Counted from the stretch's first letter, positions 1 through 11,220 are shown. The stretch is DNA of 55,063 nucleotides from Lysinibacillus capsici (GCF_003367505.1 NZ_PXXX01000017.1:1-55063); one strand, 5' to 3'. Program-made: numbers and translations. The notes: generated by a model from the letters alone, not told the origin.

Positions 1-18
1 TAGGACGTCGCTAGGCAA
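1..18 (+). rRNA. rrf: 5S rRNA, 3' end only (partial)
   Basis: The first bases (TAGGACGTCGCTAGGCA) match the closing helix of Bacillales 5S rRNA, which typically ends in a GTAGGACG-type segment followed by a short acceptor-like strand. A strong terminator follows within ten bases, as expected at the end of an rrn operon. Only about 17 bases are inside the window, so the call rests on this short match plus context. Confidence 0.7.
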
Positions 19-23
19 AAAGT

Positions 24-50
24 AACCACTGAGAAATCAGTGGTTTTTTT
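24..50 (+). terminator. rrn operon terminator
   Basis: Perfect 9-bp stem (24-32 with 37-45), GAAA loop, then a run of T. It lies directly behind the 5S rRNA end and closes the upstream rRNA operon. Confidence 0.85.
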
Positions 51-120
51 GTATGTTTTGAAATCTAGAAAATGTTAAAGTTTAATAGAGTGATCAAAAT
101 ATTCAAAGGGGTGCAATGGA

Positions 121-558
121 ATGGCAACAGGACAATATAGTAAGGTAATCAATGTACAGAAAAATAAATTAGAGGGTTTTATTCATAATAAAGAACAATG
201 GGCTGTTTTAATACCAGGTTACTTACATCACGAATTACTAAATGAAGACGATATGATCTGGGTCTTCCAAGGAGACTTTGGTATAATTCAGAAAGCTGTT
301 AAAGTAAAACTTAAAGTAAACAAATCAGATGCTCATCAAATACAGTTTGAATTAGAGGGTTTATCTGATCCTATAAATGGTAATGGTTCTTTTGAAATCT
401 TACAAAATCAAAATGAATCACCACAACTGACTGGTAATTTAACAATGAAAGCAAGTGGATTTTTAGCAGGAATGATGAATCCAGTATTAGATAATTTTGT
501 ACCTGGGTTGATTGAGCAATTAGTGGAAGCAATGGCCATTCAAACATTACAAGACTAG
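121..558 (+). CDS. SRPBCC / CoxG-like family protein
   Basis: Protein of 145 residues, ATG start with an AAGGGGTG ribosome binding site 8-10 bases upstream. The pattern is alternating beta strands in the middle, a Gly-rich turn (SDPINGNGSFEI) and a C-terminal amphipathic helix (residues ~112-141). This is the layout of the START/SRPBCC fold, in particular the CoxG-like branch that binds hydrophobic ligands. No catalytic residues are evident and the ligand is unknown. It stands alone between the rrn terminator and its own terminator, and occupies the place where B. subtilis carries csfB-xpaC-yaaN. The family assignment is by resemblance only. Confidence 0.6.
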   Translation: MATGQYSKVINVQKNKLEGFIHNKEQWAVLIPGYLHHELLNEDDMIWVFQGDFGIIQKAVKVKLKVNKSDAHQIQFELEGLSDPINGNGSFEILQNQNESPQLTGNLTMKASGFLAGMMNPVLDNFVPGLIEQLVEAMAIQTLQD

Positions 559-580
559 TTATATGAAAATAAGTGGTGAA

Positions 581-618
581 CCGATTATTACAGATAACAG
601 CAATAATCGGTTTTATTT
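581..618 (+). terminator. terminator of the SRPBCC gene
   Basis: Stem CCGATTATT (581-589) with AATAATCGG (602-610), 12-base loop, followed by TTTTATTTT. The rest of 611-827 holds no gene that I can support; an 8-bp hairpin at 766-788 and two TATAAT hexamers at 788-803 precede the next gene, without a clear -35. Confidence 0.75.
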
Positions 619-827
619 TAATAAGCAACTCTTATTGCTACAAAAATGATGGTTTAGGTATAGATGACTCTTTTTTTGAGTGAGGCGTCAACGATAATGA
701 CATCAAGCTGTGATTAACTTTGATGAAAAGGTTTGTTACTAAATAAAAAGTGGATTTCCATGCGGAGGGATAGCTTTTTTCTGTCCTTATAATTTCGTAT
801 AATTAAAGGAGAATCTAACGAAAATGG

Positions 828-2261
828 GTGTATGTTTTGCATAAGAAAAAACCAATTATAGAAGGGTTAGAACGTTTTCGACAGCAACAAAATATTTCTT
901 TTCATGTCCCAGGTCATAAGCATGGTGAACTGTCTCACCTTCCGCAAGCATTTAAAGATGTTATGCGTTATGATGTAACTGAATTATCTGGATTAGATGA
1001 TCTACATTACCCTGAGGAAATGATATTAGAAGCCGAGAATTTATTGGCAGATACATATGGAGCAACGAAGAGTTTCTTTTTAGTAGGAGGGTCTACTGTT
1101 GGAAATTTAGCAATGATTTATGCTACTTGTAACAAAGGAGATACCATTATTGTTCAGCGTAATGCACATAAATCAATTTTCCATGCTATTGAACTTGTTG
1201 GGGCTAAGCCAATTTTTGTGTCGCCGCTATGGGATGAGCGGACAATGTCGGCGACACATGTAACTTATAGAGATTTAAAAGAAGCCGTAGAAAATTATTC
1301 AGAGGCGAAAGCAGTAGTTTTAACATATCCTACTTATTATGGGATGACTTCGAATGAAATACAGCAACAAATTGTTTATTGTCATGAGAAGGGAATACCT
1401 GTATTGGTGGATGAAGCACATGGCGCTCATTTTAATGCATGTACGCTATTTCAGCCATCCGCATTGACACTTGGTGCAGACGTTGTTGTTCAATCAGCTC
1501 ATAAAACTTTACCTGCTATGACGATGGCCTCTTTTATGCATGTTAAGTCGGCATTGATAGAGGCTGACAAAATACATCATTACTTACGCATGTTACAATC
1601 TAGTAGTCCATCTTACTTATTATTAGCATCATTGGATGATGCTCGCTATTATGTACAGACATATATGGAGAGTGATGGGGCATATATAATAGAAAAAAAG
1701 AATCAATGGGTAGATGCATTACGAGCAATTGGATCATTAGAAGTAATTGAAGTAGATGATCCACTTAAAGTATTGCTACGTGTTAATGGTTATAGTGGCT
1801 TTCAATTACAGGAGGCATTAGAGGCAAAGCATGTATATGGGGAACTTGCAGATGCCAATCAGGTTTTATTTGTGTTACCTTTGCTGAAGCAGGGACATAC
1901 CTACCCATTTGCTGAAATCAGGGTTCGTATAAAAGAGGCCATAACAACGCTATTAAATACAGCTAAAACAGATAGCATGACGGCTTCTCAAACAGCCTAT
2001 CATTTTGTACCGATTACTGAGCCTATATATACCTTTAATGAGGTTGCATCATTAGAGAAAGAATGGTTACCATATATGCGTACAATGGGGCGAATTTCAG
2101 CGAATATGATCATTCCTTATCCACCTGGTATACCATTATTAGTACCAGGAGAAAGAATAACAGTAGCTAAGTTAAGTCAATTGGAAGAGCTACTAGCAGC
2201 AGGTGCAACATTCCAGGGGAATCATCGTTTAGCAGAAAAAATGATTCAGGTTATTAAATAG
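828..2261 (+). CDS. Orn/Lys/Arg-type PLP decarboxylase (YaaO-like)
   Basis: A 477-residue fold-type I PLP enzyme of the short Orn/Lys/Arg decarboxylase group found next to tmk in many Bacillales. Visible motifs: [10 protein letters not shown] near residue 24, the PLP pocket [16 protein letters not shown], and the Schiff-base lysine in QSAHKTLPA at K226. The C-terminal decarboxylase domain ([12 protein letters not shown]) covers ~residues 370-477. The substrate (lysine, arginine or another amine precursor) cannot be read from the sequence. The start is GTG; the only good ribosome binding site, AAAGGAG, lies about 16 bases upstream, longer than usual, and an in-frame stop at 816 excludes anything earlier. 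tmk follows after 17 bases, so the two are probably co-transcribed. Confidence 0.85.
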   Translation: MYVLHKKKPIIEGLERFRQQQNISFHVPGHKHGELSHLPQAFKDVMRYDVTELSGLDDLHYPEEMILEAENLLADTYGATKSFFLVGGSTVGNLAMIYATCNKGDTIIVQRNAHKSIFHAIELVGAKPIFVSPLWDERTMSATHVTYRDLKEAVENYSEAKAVVLTYPTYYGMTSNEIQQQIVYCHEKGIPVLVDEAHGAHFNACTLFQPSALTLGADVVVQSAHKTLPAMTMASFMHVKSALIEADKIHHYLRMLQSSSPSYLLLASLDDARYYVQTYMESDGAYIIEKKNQWVDALRAIGSLEVIEVDDPLKVLLRVNGYSGFQLQEALEAKHVYGELADANQVLFVLPLLKQGHTYPFAEIRVRIKEAITTLLNTAKTDSMTASQTAYHFVPITEPIYTFNEVASLEKEWLPYMRTMGRISANMIIPYPPGIPLLVPGERITVAKLSQLEELLAAGATFQGNHRLAEKMIQVIK

Positions 2262-2278
2262 TTGGAGGCAATAACAGC

Positions 2279-2908
2279 ATGAATAGCAATTTATTTATTA
2301 CATTTGAAGGACCAGAGGGAGCAGGAAAAACAACGGTCATTCAAATGATAGCAGAGCGATTAACAAAAAATAATATTGAAGTTCTAGCAACAAGAGAACC
2401 AGGTGGAATTGAGATTGCAGAAAAAATAAGAACGATTATTTTGAATCCTGCACATACTGCTATGGATGAACGAACAGAAGCATTGTTATATGCTGCAGCA
2501 AGAAGCCAGCATTATTTTGAGAAAGTACGTCCTGCCTTAGATGCAGGGAAGTTAGTGATATGTGACCGTTTTATTGATTCCTCTTTAGCTTATCAAGGAT
2601 ATGCAAGAGGTATAGGTGTCAATGAGGTACTTTCTATTAATGAATTTGCTATTGGGAAGAAATTACCTGACGTGACCATACTATTTGATCTTGCTCCAGA
2701 GGTTGGCTTAGCGCGTATTCATGCATCTGGCAATCGGGAAGTAAACCGCTTAGATGTTGAAAGCTTACCGTTTCATCAGAAGGTACGTGAAGGATATTTA
2801 CAATTAGTAGAGCAGTATCCAGAGCGAATACGTGTAGTCAATGCAGATCAAGATATTGAAAATGTTGTGGAAGATGTATGGTTATTATTATTGGAAGCAA
2901 TGCAGTAA
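2279..2908 (+). CDS. tmk: thymidylate kinase
   Basis: Phosphorylates dTMP to dTDP with ATP, the step joining the de novo and salvage routes to dTTP in the cytoplasm. The 209 residues show the P-loop GPEGAGKT at 11-18, the DRF motif at 96-98 within the [12 protein letters not shown] signature, and the LID segment around GNREVNRLD near residue 150. TTGGAGG about ten bases upstream fixes the ATG start. Length is typical for the family. It follows the YaaO-type gene closely and lies upstream of darA and holB as in B. subtilis. Confidence 0.97.
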   Translation: MNSNLFITFEGPEGAGKTTVIQMIAERLTKNNIEVLATREPGGIEIAEKIRTIILNPAHTAMDERTEALLYAAARSQHYFEKVRPALDAGKLVICDRFIDSSLAYQGYARGIGVNEVLSINEFAIGKKLPDVTILFDLAPEVGLARIHASGNREVNRLDVESLPFHQKVREGYLQLVEQYPERIRVVNADQDIENVVEDVWLLLLEAMQ

Positions 2909-2933
2909 ATGCATGAAGTTGTCTACAACAATG

Positions 2934-2942
2934 TGATATAAT
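2934..2942 (+). promoter_or_regulatory. extended -10 promoter candidate after tmk
   Basis: TGA-TATAAT at 2934-2942 is a perfect extended -10 element; no convincing -35 lies 17 bases upstream. It would start a transcript near 2949, just ahead of a good ribosome binding site (GGAGGG, 2971-2976) and the short ORF at 2983, and could also feed darA-yaaR. Confidence 0.45.
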
Positions 2943-2982
2943 GATACTATCCATTAATTTATCTTCACTAGGAGGGCAACAT

Positions 2983-3078
2983 TTGTCGAAGTACCTATTA
3001 GGTCAGACACACCTTCGTGTAAGATACATTATGTGTTTAGGGAACCTTGTAGATGTCTCTTTTAAAACTTTCTTATAG
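2983..3078 (+). CDS. candidate small protein, 31 residues
   Basis: A TTG codon lies six bases after the strong ribosome binding site GGAGGG and opens a 31-codon frame ending in TAG at 3076-3078. The peptide starts MSKYLLGQTHLRVRY and is basic with a hydrophobic second half. The extended -10 promoter at 2934 would place the start on a leader of about 34 bases. The bases around the start (2982-2990) also read TTTGTCGAA, a perfect Spo0A-box match. I do not recognise the peptide; without these signals it would be ignored, and it may instead be an untranslated leader for darA. Confidence 0.3.
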   Translation: MSKYLLGQTHLRVRYIMCLGNLVDVSFKTFL

Positions 3079-3179
3079 AGTTTTTGTATCAATATGATGA
3101 TGTTCCTCAAGTTCAACAGATGAACTAAGATTAAGAATAGAATTGAAATCTATCTAGGTGAATTTTATAAAAGGGGTGA

Positions 3180-3515
<336 letters not shown>

Positions 3516-3624
3516 AAAGTAGCCTCCGAAGCTAAATCATTGATTATTTGTTACTATTAAACATTTTATTTAAAATTGATTATGCGTAGGAGAAATAGAT
3601 GAAAATTGTGGGGGCGAAACCAGC

Positions 3625-4065
3625 TTGAAGATTAATCAAGATATACGTGTCGGGTTAAATACAAATCGCAAAGAGCCACTACAAAATAATAATCAAAATA
3701 ACCGATTTGGAGATATGGTCGTCAAGCAAGGTAATAAGCTGCAAACAGAACAACTCACGCGTTTGTTAGGAGATATATCTACTGCAGGGGACCGAGTAGC
3801 TAGATCACGTAATTTACGAGAACTTGCTAGGTTTAAAATGCTTGTTAAACGATTTCTACAAGAGACAGTAGAACATGGTATGGAGTTAAAACAATCACAT
3901 ACCTGGAATCGTTTTGGTGAAGGAAGACGTTTGAAAATCATTGAAACCATTGATACACGTCTTGTCGAGCTTGCACAGGATCTCTTAGACGAAGAAAAAG
4001 AAGCAATAGATCTTCTTGATAAAATCGGTGAAATTAAAGGCTTACTAATTAATTTATATATGTAA
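3625..4065 (+). CDS. yaaR: DUF327 family protein YaaR
   Basis: A 146-residue charged helical protein of the DUF327/YaaR family, always found near darA and holB; its function is not known. The first ~45 residues are Asn/Gln-rich and probably disordered, followed by long helices containing the conserved block FLQETVEHGMELKQSHTWNRFGE (split here: HTWNRFGEGRR near residue 98) and a C-terminal stretch rich in Glu/Asp/Leu. The start is TTG with GGGGG ten bases upstream; the ATG at 3599 is out of frame. A terminator follows directly. Confidence 0.85.
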   Translation: MKINQDIRVGLNTNRKEPLQNNNQNNRFGDMVVKQGNKLQTEQLTRLLGDISTAGDRVARSRNLRELARFKMLVKRFLQETVEHGMELKQSHTWNRFGEGRRLKIIETIDTRLVELAQDLLDEEKEAIDLLDKIGEIKGLLINLYM

Positions 4066-4067
4066 AA

Positions 4068-4102
4068 CCCGTGTCTCGTTCTCATTTAGGCGCGGGCTTT
4101 TT
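4068..4102 (+). terminator. terminator after yaaR
   Basis: Stem CCCGTGTC (4068-4075) with GGCGCGGG (4089-4096), one or two G-U pairs, followed by a CTTTTTTC tail. It separates darA-yaaR from the holB unit. Confidence 0.75.
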
Positions 4103-4208
4103 TCAAATGTTGATGTGGCTACTCGCCATAAAGTAAACAACTGTAATCTTTACAAGAGTGCAAGAAAGTATCACCTTTTGTTGTAGAGACAGGAAGGAAT
4201 TTAAATGT

Positions 4209-5213
4209 ATGGCCAAGAATGTTGAAGAGCTACTCACACTGCAACCAGTCGTAATGAAGCAGCTTCAAACAATATTTGACAAGAATAGATTAGCACATGC
4301 ATATATTTTTGATGGCGAAAAAGGGACAGGCAAGGCAGATATTATGCACTTTTTTGTCAAATTAATGTTATGTGAGCAACCAAGTGGAAATGTTCCATGT
4401 GAAACATGTCGAAATTGCAAACGTGTAGATTCGGGAAATCATCCAAATATTCATCAAATTTATCCAGATGGTCAATTCATAAAAATTGATCAGATGCGAG
4501 AACTAATCGGAGAAATGAAAATGGTGGGTGTAGAAGAAGGACGTAAGATTTATGTGCTTCATCATGCAGACCGTCTTAATACAGCCTCTGCAAATATGAT
4601 ACTTAAATTTTTAGAGGAGCCAGAAGGAGAAGTAACTGCCATATTACTAACTGAGCAAATGCAGTCAATTCTTCCAACTATCCGTTCTCGTTGTCAACAT
4701 ATCAAATTTCAAAAAATGCCACGTCATGTTTTGTTGAAGCATTTACAGGAAAATAATATTTCATATTCAATGGCCTCAACAGTAAGCATGATGACAAATG
4801 AGCTCGAAACAGCGATTTTTTTAGCAAATGATGAGCAGTTTGCACTCGCTCGAAAAACAGTGTTAAAATTAGTAGAGGCTATTCGGCAAAATGTACACGA
4901 AGCATTGCTTATTGTGCATGAAGAGTGGTTGCCTCACTTTAAAGAAAAAAGCGAGATGGAGCAAGCATTGGATTTACTACTATTTGCTTACCGTGATATA
5001 GTGTCAATAAAAGCTAATCCCGAGGCAGCTTGTACTTATCCAGACATGTTACCACTATTTAAAGAAGTTGCGTTATATTCCACTTATGAAAGATTATCAA
5101 ATCAGATGGAATCTATTTTACAAGCACGCGCCTCTTTACAGCGTAACATGAATAGGACGTTATTGATGGAGCAGTTAATGCTAAATCTGCAGGAGGGATA
5201 TACATTTGTATAA
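4209..5213 (+). CDS. holB: DNA polymerase III subunit delta'
   Basis: Clamp-loader subunit delta' of the replicative polymerase. The 334 residues show an AAA+ fold with a P-loop-like GEKGTGKAD (36-44), a zinc cluster of cysteines at 55, 64, 67 and 70 (CETCRNC), and the SRC motif in IRSRCQHIKF. The frame is open back to 4158, but ATG at 4209 is preferred: AGGAAGG stands about 12 bases upstream, and the protein then begins like the ~329-residue B. subtilis HolB. The end overlaps ricT by eight bases, so translation is probably coupled. Confidence 0.93.
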   Translation: MAKNVEELLTLQPVVMKQLQTIFDKNRLAHAYIFDGEKGTGKADIMHFFVKLMLCEQPSGNVPCETCRNCKRVDSGNHPNIHQIYPDGQFIKIDQMRELIGEMKMVGVEEGRKIYVLHHADRLNTASANMILKFLEEPEGEVTAILLTEQMQSILPTIRSRCQHIKFQKMPRHVLLKHLQENNISYSMASTVSMMTNELETAIFLANDEQFALARKTVLKLVEAIRQNVHEALLIVHEEWLPHFKEKSEMEQALDLLLFAYRDIVSIKANPEAACTYPDMLPLFKEVALYSTYERLSNQMESILQARASLQRNMNRTLLMEQLMLNLQEGYTFV

Positions 5214-6021
5214 TGTAGTAGGAGTCCGCTTTAAAAAGGCGGGTAAAATATATTATTTTGATCCGGCATCATTTCTACTAGAGGATAGTCAATATGTTAT
5301 TGTAGAGACAGCCCGCGGTGTAGAGTATGGAAAAGTAGTTGTCCCTCAAAAAGTTGTGGGTGATAATGATGTTGTATTACCACTAAAACAAGTACTTAGA
5401 CCAGCAGATGATCGTGATCGTATACAAGTAGAGGAAAATGCAGCGGAATCAAAGCGTGCATTTGAGCTCGCTAGTACTAAAATTATAGAGCATAATTTAG
5501 AAATGAAACTTGTAGATGTTGAATATACATTTGATCGTAATAAAATTATTTTTTACTTTACAGCTGAAGGACGAGTTGATTTTAGGGATCTAGTAAAAGA
5601 TTTAGCCTCGGTTTTTAGAACACGTATTGAACTTCGTCAAATTGGTGTGCGTGATGAAGCCAAGCTTTTAGGTGGTATCGGTCCATGTGGTAGAATGCTT
5701 TGTTGTTCCACATTTTTGGGTGATTTTGAGCCCGTTTCGATTAAAATGGCTAAAGATCAAAACCTATCATTAAATCCTTCAAAAATATCTGGCCTTTGTG
5801 GACGTTTAATGTGTTGCTTAAAGTATGAAAATGATGAATATGAAGAAGCAAAAGAGGGCATGCCAGATGTTGGTGAGATAACAATGACACCAGATGGCCG
5901 TGGGAAAGTAGTAGGGCTAAATGTGCTGGAAAGACTTATTCAAGTATATTTACATGAGCAGGAACGCACAGTTGAGTATACACTAGAAGAACTGCTAGCA
6001 TGCGAAAAAAATCTTATTTAA
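5206..6021 (+). CDS. ricT: PSP1-domain protein RicT (YaaT), RicAFT complex
   Basis: RicT works with RicA and RicF; the complex binds iron-sulfur clusters and stimulates RNase Y-dependent mRNA processing, competence and sporulation. The 271 residues carry the PSP1 domain with both Cys motifs: PCGRMLCC (C161, C166, C167) and GLCGRLMCC (C198, C203, C204), matching the cluster ligands known in the family. TTG start after AGGAGGG, overlapping the end of holB. yabA follows after 27 bases. Confidence 0.93.
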   Translation: MYNVVGVRFKKAGKIYYFDPASFLLEDSQYVIVETARGVEYGKVVVPQKVVGDNDVVLPLKQVLRPADDRDRIQVEENAAESKRAFELASTKIIEHNLEMKLVDVEYTFDRNKIIFYFTAEGRVDFRDLVKDLASVFRTRIELRQIGVRDEAKLLGGIGPCGRMLCCSTFLGDFEPVSIKMAKDQNLSLNPSKISGLCGRLMCCLKYENDEYEEAKEGMPDVGEITMTPDGRGKVVGLNVLERLIQVYLHEQERTVEYTLEELLACEKNLI

Positions 6022-6048
6022 GATAGAGAATTTAACGAGGTGGCTTGG

Positions 6049-6405
6049 GTGAAGGACCGTAATTTCTTAGATACCGTTATGGAGTTCGAACAACAGCTCG
6101 AAGCAATGCAGGAGCAATTTGGTGCATTGAAACAATTTGTAGCGTTAATGATGGAAGAGCATAAGGCGCTTGAAACAGAAAATCATCACCTACGTACACG
6201 TCTAGAAGAACTACTTTCTAATACAAACTCCGTACAAGCTGCTGAAGTAAAGAAAGAGAGTCCGCTAGATATTGGTGAGGGATATGATAACTTAGCTCGC
6301 CTCTACCAAGAGGGCTTCCATGTTTGCCATGTTCATTTTGGAAGTTCACGTAAGGGTGAGGATTGTCTGTTCTGTCTATCATTTTTAAATAAACAAAATG
6401 TGTAA
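6049..6405 (+). CDS. yabA: replication initiation control protein YabA
   Basis: Negative regulator of DnaA that also binds the DnaN sliding clamp, limiting re-initiation of replication. The 118 residues are an N-terminal coiled coil (~residues 5-60, heptad Leu/Ile) that forms the tetramer, a linker, and a C-terminal zinc-binding domain with C93, H96, C106 and C109 as likely ligands. GTG at 6049 is chosen over GTG at 6040 because GAGG (6037-6040) is then at normal distance and the length matches the 119-residue B. subtilis protein. Confidence 0.92.
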   Translation: MKDRNFLDTVMEFEQQLEAMQEQFGALKQFVALMMEEHKALETENHHLRTRLEELLSNTNSVQAAEVKKESPLDIGEGYDNLARLYQEGFHVCHVHFGSSRKGEDCLFCLSFLNKQNV

Positions 6406-6409
6406 TAAA

Positions 6410-6447
6410 AGGCTGATTCCCGCTACGGTGGTGTCAGTCTTTTGTTT
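6410..6447 (+). terminator. weak terminator after yabA
   Basis: Stem AGGCTGA (6410-6416) with TCAGTCT (6434-6440), one G-U pair, followed by TTTGTTTTG. Likely partial termination, since yabB starts only 29 bases later. Confidence 0.45.
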
Positions 6448-6468
6448 TGTAGCGTAGGAGGAGTAAGC

Positions 6469-7218
6469 ATGGAAAAATGGCTAAAAGGTGACGAGCGGTT
6501 AGATTATTTGTTGGCTGAGAATTTACGTATTATTCAAAGTCCCTCTGTCTTTTCGTTCTCATTAGATGCAGTATTGCTTTCGAAATTTGTCAGTATTCCT
6601 TATCATAAGGGAAAAATCGTTGATTTATGCTCAGGAAATGGTGTGATTCCACTTTTTTTAAGTGCACGTACAAAGGGACAGATAACAGGCGTAGAAATTC
6701 AGCCACGTTTATTTGAGATGGCAGAGAGAAGTATCCGTTACAATCAGCTAGAACAGCAAATTCAAATGATTCTTGGAGATGTTAAAGAAATACCAAAACA
6801 ACTTGGCATTGAAAAGTATGATGTGGTTACCTGTAATCCACCCTATTTTTTAGCACATGAAGCGAGTGATAAAAATCTTAGTGAGCATCATGCCATTGCA
6901 CGCCATGAATTGTATTTAACATTGGAAGAAGCGATTCAATCCGCAAGTAAATTATTAAAGCAAGGGGGCAAGGCCGCATTTGTTCACCGACCTGGGCGAT
7001 TATTAGATATTGTGACAGCTATGCGAGCAAATCGCTTAGAGCCTAAACGGATGCAGCTCATTTATCCGAAAGAAGGGAAAGAGGCTAATACATTATTAAT
7101 AGAAGGAATAAAAGATGGAAAGCCTGATTTAAAAATTCTGCCGCCGTTGTATGTTTATGATGCCAATAATGAATACACGACAGAAGTGAGAGAAATTCTT
7201 TATGGAAAAGAGCAATAA
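6469..7218 (+). CDS. yabB: tRNA1(Val) (adenine(37)-N6)-methyltransferase-like protein YabB
   Basis: Class I SAM methyltransferase of the TrmN6/YfiC group, which methylates N6 of A37 in tRNA-Val. The 249 residues show the SAM-binding loop DLCSGNG (52-58), the acidic loop GVEIQ, and the N6-adenine methyltransferase motif NPPY at 123-126. ATG at 6469 follows AGGAGGAG at ideal spacing; the upstream extension in the same frame has no ribosome binding site. It overlaps yazA by 17 bases. Target specificity is inferred from the family. Confidence 0.88.
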   Translation: MEKWLKGDERLDYLLAENLRIIQSPSVFSFSLDAVLLSKFVSIPYHKGKIVDLCSGNGVIPLFLSARTKGQITGVEIQPRLFEMAERSIRYNQLEQQIQMILGDVKEIPKQLGIEKYDVVTCNPPYFLAHEASDKNLSEHHAIARHELYLTLEEAIQSASKLLKQGGKAAFVHRPGRLLDIVTAMRANRLEPKRMQLIYPKEGKEANTLLIEGIKDGKPDLKILPPLYVYDANNEYTTEVREILYGKEQ

Positions 7219-7465
7219 TCACTACTTTTATGTGTTAGAGTGTGCTGATCAAACTCTTTATGCAGGGTATACAAATAATATAGAAAAACGTGTTGCTGTA
7301 CATAACGCTGGTAAAGGAGCAAAATATACAAGAGCTAGAGGTCCAGTGAAATGTATTTACAAAGAAATATTCGAGACAAAGCAAGAAGCAATGCGTGCTG
7401 AATATGCCTTTAAGCAATTAACAAGAACACAGAAAATTAATTATATAAGGAGGGGTGAATCGTGA
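7202..7465 (+). CDS. yazA: GIY-YIG nuclease superfamily protein YazA
   Basis: A single GIY-YIG domain of 87 residues (UPF0213): [22 protein letters not shown] holds the two motif tyrosines (split: YVLEC and YAGYTNN), then KYTRARGPV and the conserved Glu in [11 protein letters not shown]. Related YhbQ-type proteins have nuclease activity, but the cellular role is unclear. The gene starts inside the end of yabB and its own stop overlaps the rsmI start by four bases, so the three genes are translationally coupled. Confidence 0.9.
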   Translation: MEKSNNHYFYVLECADQTLYAGYTNNIEKRVAVHNAGKGAKYTRARGPVKCIYKEIFETKQEAMRAEYAFKQLTRTQKINYIRRGES

Positions 7466-8337
7466 AATCACAAAAAAGTACAATACACGATCAGACAGGT
7501 TGTTTATATCTGGTAGGAACACCTATTGGTAATTTAGAGGATATGAGTGTGCGTGCACTTCGCATTTTAAAAGAAGCAGATATTATCGCTGCAGAAGATA
7601 CTAGAAACACCAAAAAGCTGTGTAACTACTTTGAGATTGACACACCACTAATCAGCTACCATGAGCATAATATAGCCGTAGGTGGAGAAAAATTATTAAC
7701 ATTACTACAAGAAGGAAAAACAATTGCATTAGTAAGTGATGCAGGTTTACCTTGTATTTCTGATCCAGGTGCAGATATAGTGGAAAAAGCAATTGCCCAA
7801 AACTTTACTGTTGTACCAGTGCCAGGGCCTAATGCAGCAATTTCAGCATTAATTGCATCTGGGTTATCGCCACAGCCATTTTTCTTTTATGGATTTTTGA
7901 ATCGCGGAAAAAAGGAACGTCGCCAGCAATTAGAACAATTAAAAAAACGCCAAGAAACGATTTTACTATATGAGGCACCACATCGCTTAAAGGATACATT
8001 AAAAGATATGGAAGCTATACTCGGGGAACGTCGTATTGTTTTAGCTCGAGAGCTGACAAAGAAGTTTGAAGAGTTTTTACGAGGTACTTTGTCTGAAGCT
8101 GTAGAATGGTCACAAACTGAAGAAATACGAGGAGAGTTTTGTATTGTTCTTGAAGGTAATAGCTGTGTAGAAGAGGAAGATCATGAAGAAGCCTATTGGC
8201 AAAACATGTCCATTGTTGAACATGTTGATTTCATTATCAATCAATCGAATGTATCTTCAAAAGAAGCCATTAAAGAAGTAGCTAAGTTAAGGCAAGTGGC
8301 AAAGCGAGATGTTTATAATGAATATCATAGTGAATAA
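7462..8337 (+). CDS. rsmI: 16S rRNA (cytidine(1402)-2'-O)-methyltransferase
   Basis: Methylates the ribose of C1402 in 16S rRNA. The 291 residues belong to the tetrapyrrole-methylase fold: VGTPIGNL at 18-25, [27 protein letters not shown], and YEAPHRL. GTG start; the ribosome binding site AGGAGGGG at about 7448-7455 lies within the end of yazA. A strong terminator follows seven bases after the stop, ending the holB-to-rsmI run. Confidence 0.94.
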   Translation: MKSQKSTIHDQTGCLYLVGTPIGNLEDMSVRALRILKEADIIAAEDTRNTKKLCNYFEIDTPLISYHEHNIAVGGEKLLTLLQEGKTIALVSDAGLPCISDPGADIVEKAIAQNFTVVPVPGPNAAISALIASGLSPQPFFFYGFLNRGKKERRQQLEQLKKRQETILLYEAPHRLKDTLKDMEAILGERRIVLARELTKKFEEFLRGTLSEAVEWSQTEEIRGEFCIVLEGNSCVEEEDHEEAYWQNMSIVEHVDFIINQSNVSSKEAIKEVAKLRQVAKRDVYNEYHSE

Positions 8338-8343
8338 TAGTAA

Positions 8344-8372
8344 AGAGTTACCTTATTAGGTAGCTCTTTTTT
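8344..8372 (+). terminator. terminator after rsmI
   Basis: Ten-bp stem (8344-8353 with 8358-8367, one G-U), TATT loop and a T6 tail. The following stretch 8373-8530 has no gene I can support. Confidence 0.9.
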
Positions 8373-8530
8373 ATTTAGTAAATGACGCCGAAACTTATAA
8401 GTTGAAAAGTAATAATTTTGAGACACAATTTTAAATTGATAATAATTGTAAATAATAGTAACCTTAAATAGAAAGGTCTGACATGGACATTATAAGGGGT
8501 TAAGAAATTGGTTATATTAATAAACAGAAA

Positions 8531-8558
8531 CACCTAAATCACTGTTTTGATTTAGGTG
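8531..8558 (-). terminator. abrB terminator
   Basis: Perfect 11-bp stem (8531-8541 with 8548-8558), six-base loop. On the reverse strand the tail reads TTTCTGTTTATT. It lies ten bases beyond the abrB stop. Confidence 0.7.
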
Positions 8559-8567
8559 AGAAACTAA

Positions 8568-8846
8568 TTATTTTTTTAAGTTAGATTGAATTTCTTTAAC
8601 TAACATTTCTGCGCCTTCTGGACTTAAAATTAATTTGCCTCCAACTAGACGGAAGTTATCATCTGAAACTTCACCAGTAACAGCACATGTCATATTAGGC
8701 ATATATTTTTTTAAGATGATTTTATCATCATCCACATAGATTTCTAAAGCGTCCTTTTCAGCAATACCTAGCGTACGGCGTAACTCGATAGGAATTACTA
8801 CACGACCTAACTCATCGACTTTACGAACAATCCCTGTTGATTTCAT
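8568..8846 (-). CDS. abrB: transition-state regulator AbrB
   Basis: DNA-binding repressor of post-exponential genes. The 92 residues contain the swapped-hairpin AbrB domain (residues 1-50: MKSTGIVRKVDELGRVVIPIE, here split at VDELGRVVIP), with the conserved Arg/Lys residues that contact DNA, and the C-terminal dimerisation part ending SPEGAEMLVKEIQ. ATG with AGGAGG upstream. It is transcribed against its neighbours, as in B. subtilis, and has its own consensus promoter with Spo0A-like boxes just downstream of the start point, which implies repression by Spo0A~P when sporulation begins. Confidence 0.96.
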   Translation of the reverse strand: MKSTGIVRKVDELGRVVIPIELRRTLGIAEKDALEIYVDDDKIILKKYMPNMTCAVTGEVSDDNFRLVGGKLILSPEGAEMLVKEIQSNLKK

Positions 8847-8885
8847 AATAGATTTCCTCCTAATTTATAAAAGTTATATTGGTAT

Positions 8886-8904
8886 TTCGTCAAATTTCGA
8901 CATT
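8886..8904 (-). promoter_or_regulatory. two Spo0A-like boxes in the abrB leader
   Basis: On the reverse strand ATGTCGAA (complement of 8896-8903) and TTTGACGAA (complement of 8886-8894) match or nearly match the 0A box (TTTGTCGAA). They lie at roughly +15 to +31 from the predicted abrB start. B. subtilis abrB has two 0A boxes at nearly the same place, through which Spo0A~P represses it. Confidence 0.75.
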
Positions 8905-8923
8905 ATTTCTTTGTCTGATAGTT

Positions 8924-8952
8924 ATCATACCAAGTAATGCCATAAACGTCAA
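8924..8952 (-). promoter_or_regulatory. abrB sigma-A promoter
   Basis: Reverse strand: TTGACG (complement of 8947-8952), 17-base spacer, TATGAT (complement of 8924-8929). The start point would be near 8917, giving a leader of about 70 bases. The whole gap 8847-9195 is AT-rich and holds this promoter, the boxes, and the metS promoter; 8960-9100 shows nothing else I can name. Confidence 0.85.
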
Positions 8953-9131
8953 TTAATTAATGCACTAATATTATGGTTTTTAAAAAAAATTTTTGAGAAG
9001 AATGCAGGTATTTTAATTTTTTTAAAAGGTTTTTAATAAATATTTTTGTTAATAGTAAAAAAGGTTCTTATTTAAGTCATTTAATGGATTAAATATATTA
9101 TTCGACAATTTTCGCGTTTAATAAACTTTCA

Positions 9132-9160
9132 TTGAAACGAATTTCGTACTTCGTTAGAAT
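9132..9160 (+). promoter_or_regulatory. metS sigma-A promoter
   Basis: TTGAAA (9132-9137), 17-base spacer, TAGAAT (9155-9160). Start near 9167, so the leader is under 30 bases and leaves no room for a T-box. A further Spo0A-box-like TTCGACAA stands at 9101-9108, about 25 bases upstream of the -35. Confidence 0.75.
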
Positions 9161-9162
9161 AG

Positions 9163-11172
<2,010 letters not shown>

Positions 11173-11186
11173 TGAACTTAAGGAAG

Positions 11187-11220
11187 GCCTGCTGAATATG
11201 AATTATTCAGCAGGCTTTTC
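11187..11220 (+). terminator. terminator after metS
   Basis: Perfect 11-bp stem (11187-11197 with 11205-11215), seven-base loop, TTTT tail. Confidence 0.9.

Noticed and set aside
3693..4085. 130-residue reverse-strand ORF over yaaR
   Set aside because: Antisense shadow; Ser/Arg-rich composition reflects the complement of yaaR codons.
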